Below, piece by piece: positions 7,541-13,773 of a DNA stretch of 24,909 bases. A model generated the notes under the pieces. It was given only the letters and a program-made list of their open reading frames with translations, was not told the DNA's origin and made no database searches. Location of the stretch: positions 4,577-29,485 of the forward strand of contig PATE01000004.1 in NCBI GenBank assembly GCA_002712305.1, read 5' to 3'. The stretch is from Gemmatimonadota bacterium. GTDB taxonomy: Bacteria > Latescibacterota > UBA2968 > UBA8231. The first letter of the stretch is position 1. Every line of letters begins with the position of its first letter. The position numbers and the translations under genes were made by a program.

Positions 7541-7684
7541 ACGGTTTCACGGTGTCCGAGCGTGTTTCGCACGCTTGGGAGAATAGGGAAGGTGGTTCAA
7601 AGCCGCCGCGGCCCCGCCACTGTGACCGGTCCTGCCGGCGACGAACGCAGCAGACCGGGAGCCAGGAGACCTGCCTGAAACCGT
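7541..7684 (+). ncRNA. Cobalamin (B12) riboswitch aptamer
   Basis: The conserved core is present in order: a GGGAAGGTGG-like segment near 7586-7595, a CCCCGCCACTGTGA box at 7612-7625 (the family's CCCGC-ACTGT element) and GAGCCAGGAGACCTGCC (the B12 box) at 7659-7675. The aptamer is closed by a perfect 9-bp P1 helix, ACGGTTTCA (7541-7549) with TGAAACCGT (7676-7684). It precedes btuD-btuF-btuC and an adenosyltransferase gene, which is exactly what such riboswitches control. Binding of adenosylcobalamin or another corrinoid should lower expression of the operon, here most likely through the downstream terminator. Confidence 0.95.
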
Positions 7685-7757
7685 CGGGTTGTGAGTGCCT
7701 TCGTGGGAGAGGCCTGCCCGGTACGTAGCTTCCGTGTCCATGCGCTGTCGCGCCCAG
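7685..7757 (+). promoter_or_regulatory. Riboswitch expression platform between aptamer and terminator
   Basis: This 73-nt stretch links the P1 helix to the terminator. It has GC-rich short complementary segments, such as CGGG near 7685 with CCCG near 7717 and GCCT/AGGC around 7697-7713, that could form an alternative fold. I cannot decide by eye which pairing is the antiterminator. Confidence 0.4.
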
Positions 7758-7806
7758 ACGCCGATCCTGCGGTACCCTCGGGGGCCAATGGAACCGGCGT
7801 TTTTTT
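7758..7806 (+). terminator. Intrinsic terminator acting as the riboswitch off-switch
   Basis: ACGCCG (7758-7763) pairs with CGGCGT (7795-7800). Between them a GGTACCC/GGGGGCC segment can form an imperfect inner stem. The 3' arm runs straight into seven consecutive T residues (7800-7806). The position, 18 nt before the btuD ATG and downstream of the B12 aptamer, fits transcription attenuation when the ligand is bound. Confidence 0.75.
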
Positions 7807-7824
7807 GTGGCGATTCGAGATAAG

Positions 7825-8640
7825 ATGGCTCTACTACACCTCGATGATGTGACCGCCGGCTATCGCCCAGGCTCTCCTGTGCTCCGTCAGTTCTCGCTGA
7901 GCGTAGAGACCGGTGCTTTTGTTGCGCTGATTGGCCCTAACGGCTCGGGCAAGAGCACGTTACTGAGAGTGGTCGCCGGTGTCATGGCGCCCTGGTCAGG
8001 TCGCGTGACGCTCGACGGGCAGGAGCTGAGTGAGTGTAGTCGCCGCGATCTGGCACGCCGGATTGCGGTGGTGCCGCAGGCAGCGGTGAGTGACTTCGAG
8101 TTCTCCGTGGAAGAGACGGTCGGCATGGGACGCCATCCTCATCTCAAGCGTTTCCAGGGCATGGGCGAGGAGGATCGCATCGCCGTGGCTGAAGCGCTCG
8201 AACTTACCGCGACCGCTGAGTTGGCGCGACGCAGCATTCGCGAGCTCTCCGGTGGAGAACGACAACGTGTCATCATTGCCCGGGCCCTGGCGCAGCAGCC
8301 GCAGCTGCTGCTGCTGGATGAGCCGACCAACCATCTCGACATCAATCATCAACTGGAGATTCTGGATCTGCTCAGCGAACTACACGATGAGACGGGGTTG
8401 ACCCTGGTCTGCGTGACTCACGATCTGAATGCCGCCGCTGAATTCGGCGAGCAACTGGTTCTCATCGAGTCCGGCCGGACCCTGGCCGTGGGAGATGTAC
8501 ACCAGGTGCTGACACAGGAGAGAGTCCGACAGGCTTACGGAGTCGATGTCTGGATCGAGCAGATCGGCGGATCCACGCGGATCATACCCAAGTCGCGCAG
8601 GAGACTGGCCAAGGAAACTGCGCACAGGAGTCAGATGTGA
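7825..8640 (+). CDS. btuD: Vitamin B12 / corrinoid ABC importer ATPase
   Basis: A 271-residue ATPase of the FecE/BtuD group that powers corrinoid import through BtuC. All motifs are canonical: Walker A GPNGSGKS (37-44), Q-loop Gln85, signature LSGGERQR (141-148), Walker B LLLLDEPTNHLD (161-172) and the H-loop THD (198-200). This contrasts with the degenerate mlaF in the same window. The ATG at 7825 is preferred over a GTG at 7807, which directly abuts the terminator T-run and leaves no room for a ribosome site. It is the first gene after the cobalamin riboswitch and overlaps btuF by GTGA. Iron-siderophore ATPases share these motifs, but the riboswitch and the adenosyltransferase gene make corrinoid the likely substrate. 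Confidence 0.92.
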   Translation: MALLHLDDVTAGYRPGSPVLRQFSLSVETGAFVALIGPNGSGKSTLLRVVAGVMAPWSGRVTLDGQELSECSRRDLARRIAVVPQAAVSDFEFSVEETVGMGRHPHLKRFQGMGEEDRIAVAEALELTATAELARRSIRELSGGERQRVIIARALAQQPQLLLLDEPTNHLDINHQLEILDLLSELHDETGLTLVCVTHDLNAAAEFGEQLVLIESGRTLAVGDVHQVLTQERVRQAYGVDVWIEQIGGSTRIIPKSRRRLAKETAHRSQM

Positions 8641-9557
8641 AGCGGTGGTTAGGCTCAGGCACAGGGACGTGGATCGTGTTGACGTTCCTGATCGCAGCGA
8701 CGGCACGTGGTCAGGGCCAAGAGGTAGACGACCTCGGCCAGGAACTGACGTTGTCGTCGACCCCGACGCGGATCGTCTCCCTGGCACCGTCAAATACGGA
8801 GATTCTCTTCGCCATTGGCGCTGGAGATCGCGTGGTCGGTGTCACCCAGTGGTGCAACTACCCGACAGCGGTGAAAGACATCGAGCAGGTGGCCGGGTAT
8901 TCCGATCTCAATATCGAACGCATCACTGCCGTGCGCCCCGATCTCATCATCGCTGCGAGGGGCAATGATCTGGAGGGGCTGCGCTCCTTGGAACAGATGG
9001 GTGTGCCCGTTTTCGCTCTCAATGTGCAGACCCTGGACGCCATGATCGACGCTGTGCGCCGGTTGGGTCGCCTGATAGGGACCACGGACCGCAGTGATTC
9101 GCTGGCGAGAATGCTGACGGCACGGTTGGAGGAGGTCGATCGCCGAATCCTCGATCGACCACGGCCACGAGTTCTTTGGGGTTATGTGGCGGAACCGATC
9201 TACACGGCGGGTCCCGGATCGCTCATCGACAATATGATCGAGCGTGCAGGCGGCGAGAATGTCGCACGAGGAGCGCAGGTGACGTGGCCGCAGGTCAGCC
9301 TCGAGACCATCGTCGCGTGGGCACCGCAGGTACTGCTCACCAGCCTGGGAGGTGGCATGCAGCCTGCGGGCGAGATCGATCGATTGCGTGAGATCGATGG
9401 GTGGAAGGAACTGCCCGCGATCAAGAATGGTCGGATCGTTCACGTCGAGGGCGATCTGCTGACCCGGGCAGGCCCCCGACTCGTAGATGCCGTCGAGATC
9501 CTCGCCAACCAGCTGCATCCCGCGAATCCATCAGCGACTGAGACCCCGACGGAATGA
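8637..9557 (+). CDS. btuF: Periplasmic B12 / corrinoid-binding protein
   Basis: A 306-residue substrate-binding protein of the class III (BtuF/FhuD) type. The GTG start has CAGGAG 6 nt upstream and overlaps the btuD stop by 4 nt. A signal peptide is visible (K-R-W, a hydrophobic core, cleavage near ARGQGQ). Mature-domain hallmarks are TRIVSLAPSNTEILFAIGAG at about residues 42-61, the VVGVTQWCNYP strand, the PDLIIAA strand, the long connecting helix, and a second lobe with WPQVSLETIVAWAPQVLL. It would capture corrinoid in the periplasm and deliver it to BtuCD. The family also binds siderophores; the operon context supports B12. Confidence 0.9.
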   Translation: MKRWLGSGTGTWIVLTFLIAATARGQGQEVDDLGQELTLSSTPTRIVSLAPSNTEILFAIGAGDRVVGVTQWCNYPTAVKDIEQVAGYSDLNIERITAVRPDLIIAARGNDLEGLRSLEQMGVPVFALNVQTLDAMIDAVRRLGRLIGTTDRSDSLARMLTARLEEVDRRILDRPRPRVLWGYVAEPIYTAGPGSLIDNMIERAGGENVARGAQVTWPQVSLETIVAWAPQVLLTSLGGGMQPAGEIDRLREIDGWKELPAIKNGRIVHVEGDLLTRAGPRLVDAVEILANQLHPANPSATETPTE

Positions 9558-10618
9558 ATGTTCGACGCCGCGCTGCGGTCTGGTTGCCCTCTCTGCTGGC
9601 GCTGCTCCTTCTGCTTGGAATCCTGTCCCTTGGTACCGGTCCGGTGCCCATACCAGCGGCCGTTGTTGTAGATCTGCTTCTCGAGCAGGAGACGGCTCTG
9701 TCCATGGATGAATCGTCTCATCGTCAGGTACCCTCCGCCAACCTTGATCGTCAGGCGGCGGCGGTCATCGTGAGACAATTGCGGCCACCGAGAATCTTGT
9801 TGGCGGCTCTGGTGGGTGCGAGTCTGGCCCTCAGCGGCGCCGTCATGCAGGGCTTCTTCCAGAATCCCATGGCCGATCCCTATATCATCGGTGTGTCTTC
9901 CGGAGCGGCCCTTGGTGCCACTCTCGCGCTGACCCTGTCCATTTCCTTCTGGATCGTGGGTCTCCACGCGACCTCTCTGTTCGCTTTTGCGGGGGCTCTG
10001 CTGGTGACCTTCATCGTCTACACGGTCTCTGTGCGGGCGGGACGGGTGCCGGCGACTCTGCTGCTGCTTACGGGCGTAGCCGTCGGCTCCATGGCCGCGG
10101 CAGCGACCTCCTTTATCATGCTGTCGGGGGACGACACGTTGCACGCTGTGTTGTATTGGATTCTTGGCAGCTTTTCGTCGCGTCGATGGGAGCATGTTCA
10201 CATGGTCTGGCCCTCGTTGCTGGGGGCTGCCGTCGTGTTGCAGGTCTATGCCCGCGATCTCAATGTGCTTCTGCAAGGCGAGGAGAATGCCCAGTATCTG
10301 GGCGTCGATGTGGAACGACTCAAACGGATCTTCCTTGTCTTAACAGCGTGGCTCACAGCTGCCGCCGTGTCGGTGAGCGGAATCATCGGTTTTGTTGGAC
10401 TGATCGTGCCTCACATGATGAGACTGCTCGTGGGACCAGACCATCGCGTGCTGTTTCCCGCGTCCTTGTTGGGTGGAGCCATACTGATGGTCTGCGCTGA
10501 CATGCTCGCGCGAACGGTGACGGCCCCCGCGGAGGTTCCCGTCGGTATCGTCACAGCTCTGATCGGCTGTCCCTTCTTCCTGTATCTGCTGAGCCGCCGC
10601 CGAGAGTTGGCGCTGTGA
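9554..10618 (+). CDS. btuC: Vitamin B12 / corrinoid ABC importer permease (FecCD family)
   Basis: A 354-residue permease with the FecCD/BtuC signature order: RPPRILLAALVGASLALSGA in the first third, QGFFQNPMADPYIIGVSSGA (the conserved N-P-x-A-x-P-x-x-x-G-x-x-x-G-A element), and a late SGIIGFVGLIVPHMMRLLVG loop that contacts the ATPase. About ten membrane helices are expected. The ATG overlaps the btuF stop (ATGA). An unusually polar insert at about residues 50-70 (DESSHRQVPSANLDRQ) sits after the first helix, where many homologues also have a periplasmic loop. It completes the BtuCDF transporter. Confidence 0.92.
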   Translation: MNVRRRAAVWLPSLLALLLLLGILSLGTGPVPIPAAVVVDLLLEQETALSMDESSHRQVPSANLDRQAAAVIVRQLRPPRILLAALVGASLALSGAVMQGFFQNPMADPYIIGVSSGAALGATLALTLSISFWIVGLHATSLFAFAGALLVTFIVYTVSVRAGRVPATLLLLTGVAVGSMAAAATSFIMLSGDDTLHAVLYWILGSFSSRRWEHVHMVWPSLLGAAVVLQVYARDLNVLLQGEENAQYLGVDVERLKRIFLVLTAWLTAAAVSVSGIIGFVGLIVPHMMRLLVGPDHRVLFPASLLGGAILMVCADMLARTVTAPAEVPVGIVTALIGCPFFLYLLSRRRELAL

Positions 10619-10643
10619 TGTGCCCGGCGTCAACGGATGCGCC

Positions 10644-10648
10644 AGGAG
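10644..10648 (+). promoter_or_regulatory. Ribosome binding site deciding the adenosyltransferase start
   Basis: AGGAG sits 7 nt before the ATG at 10656. It rules against the earlier in-frame GTG at 10620, which would place it inside the coding region. Confidence 0.65.
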
Positions 10649-10655
10649 CATACCT

Positions 10656-11231
10656 ATGGTCAATCTGACGAAGATCTACACCAGGGCCGGGGACGGTGGC
10701 AATACGCATCTGGGGGACGGTTCGAAGGTCCGCAAGACGGACCTTCGCGTGGAGGCCATGGGCGCCGTGGACGAACTCAACGCCATCCTGGGCGTGGTCA
10801 TCAGTCTTTGCCCGGAAGGGGCGCTCGACCGAATCGGTCGCCAGATTCAGAACGATCTGTTCGACGTAGGTGCTGACTTGTGCCGACCCCCAATCACGGC
10901 CGAGCAGGACGGGGACGTGTTGCGACTGGATGCAGGCAAGCCTGATTCCCTGGAACGGTGGATCGACCAATTTAATGCCGGCCTGTCGCCCCTGCGCAGT
11001 TTCGTGCTGCCCGGTGGAACACCCGTCGCCGCACAACTGCATCACGCACGGACAGTCTGCAGACGAGCAGAGCGCCGTGTGATCGCCCTGCGTGACGAGG
11101 GAGAGGGTGTATCGACGACGGTGATCACCTATCTGAATCGGCTTTCGGACCTGTTGTTCGTGCTGGCGCGAGAGAAAACCGATGCGGGGCAGGCCGATAT
11201 TCTCTGGGCGCCGGGTAACGAGCCACAGTAA
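10656..11231 (+). CDS. pduO: Cob(I)alamin adenosyltransferase, PduO type
   Basis: A 191-residue enzyme that transfers the adenosyl group of ATP to cob(I)alamin, making coenzyme B12. The PduO-type N-terminal ATP-binding motif is clear: KIYTRAGDGGNTHLGDGSKV (residues 6-25), followed by V-E-A-M-G-A-V-D-E-L-N-A. The C-terminal half carries the conserved helix ARTVCRRAERRV and the SDLLFVLAR segment typical of the trimeric PduO/MMAB fold. The length is normal. It lies 37 nt after btuC with its own strong ribosome site and is the last gene of the riboswitch-controlled run, coupling corrinoid import to cofactor activation. The genes for B12-dependent enzymes themselves are not in this window. Confidence 0.93.
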   Translation: MVNLTKIYTRAGDGGNTHLGDGSKVRKTDLRVEAMGAVDELNAILGVVISLCPEGALDRIGRQIQNDLFDVGADLCRPPITAEQDGDVLRLDAGKPDSLERWIDQFNAGLSPLRSFVLPGGTPVAAQLHHARTVCRRAERRVIALRDEGEGVSTTVITYLNRLSDLLFVLAREKTDAGQADILWAPGNEPQ

Positions 11232-11237
11232 GCTTGT

Positions 11238-11255
11238 CGCGACGGCCTCGTCGCG
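11238..11255 (+). terminator. Short hairpin after the B12 operon (weak terminator candidate)
   Basis: CGCGAC (11238-11243) pairs with GTCGCG (11250-11255) around a 6-nt loop, just after the adenosyltransferase stop. There is no T-run, so it may only stall polymerase or be incidental. Confidence 0.3.
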
Positions 11256-11324
11256 TAGGTTCTCGAGTGAGAGTCACAATTCTCATCATTCCTTTTGATC
11301 ACCTTGTCACTGCCGAGTCACCAA

Positions 11325-11990
11325 ATGCCTGTCACGATCCATCGCCCGCAGAGACTGTTCGGTGTGGTTTTCACCCTGGCCCTCAGTCTGACCTCAAGTC
11401 TGATCTTTGGCGTCGGGTGCGGTCAGCACTACAGCGAGAAAGACGCGGACACAGCTCTGGCCGAACGTGGTCTGGTTCCCCTGCAGGAACAGCGCAATCC
11501 ACACGCAGGCATCTCGTCGGCCGAAGTCGGCGAGGGTCAGGTCCGTATCGGTGAGTTGGTGGCAGCGGTGCCCGATGACTGGGAATCACAGGCTCCAAGT
11601 GGTTCGATGCGCATCGCTCAGTTTGCCGTTCACGGCCCCGATGGGGCTGCTGAGTTGGCCGTGTTCGATGGGAATTGGGGGAGTATCGATGACAATGTAG
11701 ACCGTTGGGTGGGGCAGTTTACTCAGCTCGATGGTCGCTCGACGCAGGAATTGACCCAGCGGTGGGAGATGAAGTCAGCGGGCGGTATTCAGATCACCAT
11801 GGTGGACATTCCGGGCACCTTCGGTGGGGGGATGGGAGGCGGGAAAGCGCAGGCCAACTATCGAATGCTTGGTGCCATCGTCCCCGGTACGGGAACATTC
11901 TACTATCTGAAATTTATTGGCCCCTCAGACTTGATCGATGCTCAGCGCGAGGCCTTCGAGGCCCTCGTGCAGAGTCTCACGTCAGCCTGA
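11325..11990 (+). CDS. Probable lipoprotein of unknown function
   Basis: A 221-residue protein starting at an ATG; an in-frame TTG at 11295 is a weaker alternative. The N-terminus has Arg residues and a hydrophobic core (about 11-30) ending at IFGVGC, where Cys32 could be lipidated, although the lipobox is weak (Gly at -3). The mature domain contains VPDDWESQAPSG, an M-R-I-A-Q-F strand and DNVDRWVGQF. This resembles a domain I have seen in hypothetical proteins of Acidobacteria- and Planctomycetes-like genomes, with an alpha-beta PsbP-like look; no function is established. A Gly-rich loop (GTFGGGMGGG) follows. It is co-oriented with, and 17 nt before, the HTH-MBL gene. Confidence 0.65.
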   Translation: MPVTIHRPQRLFGVVFTLALSLTSSLIFGVGCGQHYSEKDADTALAERGLVPLQEQRNPHAGISSAEVGEGQVRIGELVAAVPDDWESQAPSGSMRIAQFAVHGPDGAAELAVFDGNWGSIDDNVDRWVGQFTQLDGRSTQELTQRWEMKSAGGIQITMVDIPGTFGGGMGGGKAQANYRMLGAIVPGTGTFYYLKFIGPSDLIDAQREAFEALVQSLTSA

Positions 11991-12007
11991 GCAGGAGGGA
12001 CCTGGCG

Positions 12008-12862
12008 ATGTACGATGCTTTGGAAGACGAGTTCGGTGATGTCATCGGCAAGGCGCGACGAGGACAGGAACGGTCCGTGGCGCAGGTGGCCTCGGCGTGT
12101 GGTTTGAGTTCGTCAGATGTGGAGCGCATCGAATCGTATCAACTGATCCCCGATGCCTCTGCCGTGACCGCACTGGCCTCCGACCTGGGGCTTGATGCGA
12201 GCAAGCTCTTGCGCGCAGCTGCTGGTGAGTTTTTGCCGTCTGAACCAGGCGGACGCGACTACGTTGGTGTAGATGTGGAGATGCGCGTTCTCGGGTCGGA
12301 CTTCCTGATGAATGGATACGTGGTCGGTTGTGCCCGTGACAAGGTGGGAGCCGTCATCGATCCCGGATTTCAGGCGGATCGAATCCTCCAAGCCGCCGAA
12401 AGTGCTCAGATTGAGATCGAGTTGATCCTTTTGACCCATGGTCATCACGATCATGTGGGGGCTCTTGCCGAGATTCGCGATGCGACCCAGGCAGACGTGC
12501 TGGCCAGTGAGGGAGAGATGGAGTTGCTCGGTGACCTTCGGCATCAGGTCGACGGGTACCTCGTACCGAATGAAGTCATCGATGTGGGGCGGCAGAGTTT
12601 TCGTGTGGCAGCCACTCCGGGTCACACCCCGGCGGGGGTGTCGCTGATTCACGAGGAGATCGCCTTCGTTGGGGATGCCCTATTTGCCGGGTCTCTCGGA
12701 GGGACACGGAACATCCAGGACTTCGAGCGACAGAGGTCGGCTGTGGCCGACCAGATCCTATCGTTGCCCGAACAGACAACCCTCTATCCGGGACACGGCC
12801 CTGCCACGACGGTCGGCGAAGAGTTGGTGAACAACCCGTTCTTCAAGAGACTGACACCTTAG
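12008..12862 (+). CDS. HTH (XRE-like) domain fused to a metallo-beta-lactamase-fold hydrolase
   Basis: A 284-residue fusion. Residues about 10-70 form a helix-turn-helix of the Cro/C1 type (GKARRGQERSVAQVASACGL, then an S-D-V-E-R-I-E recognition-like helix). Residues about 88-284 are an MBL-fold hydrolase of the glyoxalase-II-like group, with THGHHDH (143-149), the second metal ligand His206 in PGHTPAG, Asp223 in VGDALF and His263 in YPGHGPATT. All metal ligands of a binuclear site are present, so it should be an active hydrolase, probably a thioesterase or related activity. The ATG follows AGGAGG (11993-11998, 9-nt spacer). The open frame continues upstream but through the previous gene in another frame, so that extension is rejected. 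It converges on the DUF547 gene 18 nt away. Confidence 0.88.
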   Translation: MYDALEDEFGDVIGKARRGQERSVAQVASACGLSSSDVERIESYQLIPDASAVTALASDLGLDASKLLRAAAGEFLPSEPGGRDYVGVDVEMRVLGSDFLMNGYVVGCARDKVGAVIDPGFQADRILQAAESAQIEIELILLTHGHHDHVGALAEIRDATQADVLASEGEMELLGDLRHQVDGYLVPNEVIDVGRQSFRVAATPGHTPAGVSLIHEEIAFVGDALFAGSLGGTRNIQDFERQRSAVADQILSLPEQTTLYPGHGPATTVGEELVNNPFFKRLTP

Positions 12863-12880
12863 GGAGAGCGAACTGCCCAC

Positions 12881-13705
12881 CTACGTCTCCGAGGCTCCGT
12901 TCCTCCCGGCACCGGCCTTTTGGAGAGCCTGATCATTGAGTGCCCAGTCGTAATCGAAGAATTGGATGTGCTGTACCTGCTTCAACACAGGTGCAAGGTC
13001 CTCAGGGACATATCGTCTGAGGAAAGCGATCAGTTGCGGATCTGACCTGTCAGGCCCCGTGAAATCCTGTCGATACCATTCCAGCAGCTTGGACACGTGC
13101 AGCGTAGGGGATCGCCATTCCACATGTTGGTCATCGGCAGCAAATCTGCGCGTCTGGCGCTCCAGATGATCGATCAGGTCCTTTCCCACATAGGCTCGAC
13201 GATCGAGAGCCGGGCAACTCACAGCGCCGCAATTGACGGCGAAGTGGATGCGGGCGTCCCCGTATCGGGTGCGGATGATCTCATTCTCAACTCGATCAAG
13301 GCTGAGCGAATCACCTCCGAGGATGTGGGGTCTGATCTGGAAGAACCCGTCAAGTCCACCCAGATCGTCGACGCTCGTGATCGGATACGCATCGACGACG
13401 CTATGCAGCACCAAGCCATTGTAGGCGTTGATCCAATAGGCCAACTCGTGAAGCCGTGTCTCGAATCGATGCGGGTGGGAGTCGGGACTCACCCGTGCAA
13501 TGGAATCGACATACGCGTCCAGGCCCTGCCGATCGCGAGCGATTCCCGCGTAGTCGACCTGTCCCTGTGCATCGACGTATTTGCGCAGCACGGTGTCGAG
13601 CAGATCATGACTGAAGGCAGAGCCGGATTCGGCGCTGGCGGCTTCTGGGACGAAGGTCTGCTGGAGGATGATCGTCGCAAGGGCGAATCGAAGGACATGC
13701 TTCAA
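12881..13705 (-). CDS. Secreted DUF547 protein
   Basis: A 274-residue protein whose core matches the DUF547 family: an ELAYWINAYNGLVLH segment (about 87-101), a Y-P-I-T-S-V-D-D strand, the L-D-R-V-E-N-E-I-I-R motif, and the RIHFAVNCGAVSCPALDRRAY block (about 152-172) with its two Cys. The biochemical role of DUF547 is not known. The N-terminus is a signal peptide (K-H, a hydrophobic core, cleavage near EAASA), so it is exported. The start is a TTG at 13705 with GGAG 8 nt upstream. The longer open frame to 14212 would run antisense through the next gene and lose the signal peptide, so it is rejected. It is divergent from the UvrA-like gene, with 68 nt between the starts. Confidence 0.85.
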   Translation of the reverse strand: MKHVLRFALATIILQQTFVPEAASAESGSAFSHDLLDTVLRKYVDAQGQVDYAGIARDRQGLDAYVDSIARVSPDSHPHRFETRLHELAYWINAYNGLVLHSVVDAYPITSVDDLGGLDGFFQIRPHILGGDSLSLDRVENEIIRTRYGDARIHFAVNCGAVSCPALDRRAYVGKDLIDHLERQTRRFAADDQHVEWRSPTLHVSKLLEWYRQDFTGPDRSDPQLIAFLRRYVPEDLAPVLKQVQHIQFFDYDWALNDQALQKAGAGRNGASET

Positions 13706-13713
13706 GGCTACGG

Positions 13714-13717
13714 CTCC
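13714..13717 (-). promoter_or_regulatory. Ribosome binding site supporting the TTG start of the DUF547 gene
   Basis: GGAG on the minus strand is 8 nt before the TTG at 13705. It is the only Shine-Dalgarno-like site near the signal-peptide-encoding part of the frame. Confidence 0.5.
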
Positions 13718-13773
13718 ATAGATGAGGCGTCGGGAACGCTCATTGGACGCGCTACATCGGCCGGGGGTTTCGA

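Noticed and set aside
8790-9518. Minus-strand frame of 242 codons opposite btuF
   Set aside because: Antisense shadow of a well-supported substrate-binding protein gene; no motif of its own.
9440-10276. Minus-strand frame of 278 codons opposite btuF and btuC
   Set aside because: Composition is rich in Arg, His, Gln and Gly with no hydrophobic core, typical of a shadow of a GC-rich gene; the plus-strand genes are unambiguous.
11705-12007. 101-codon N-terminal extension of the HTH-MBL frame
   Set aside because: It overlaps the lipoprotein gene in another frame and has low-complexity composition; the strong AGGAGG site marks the ATG at 12008.
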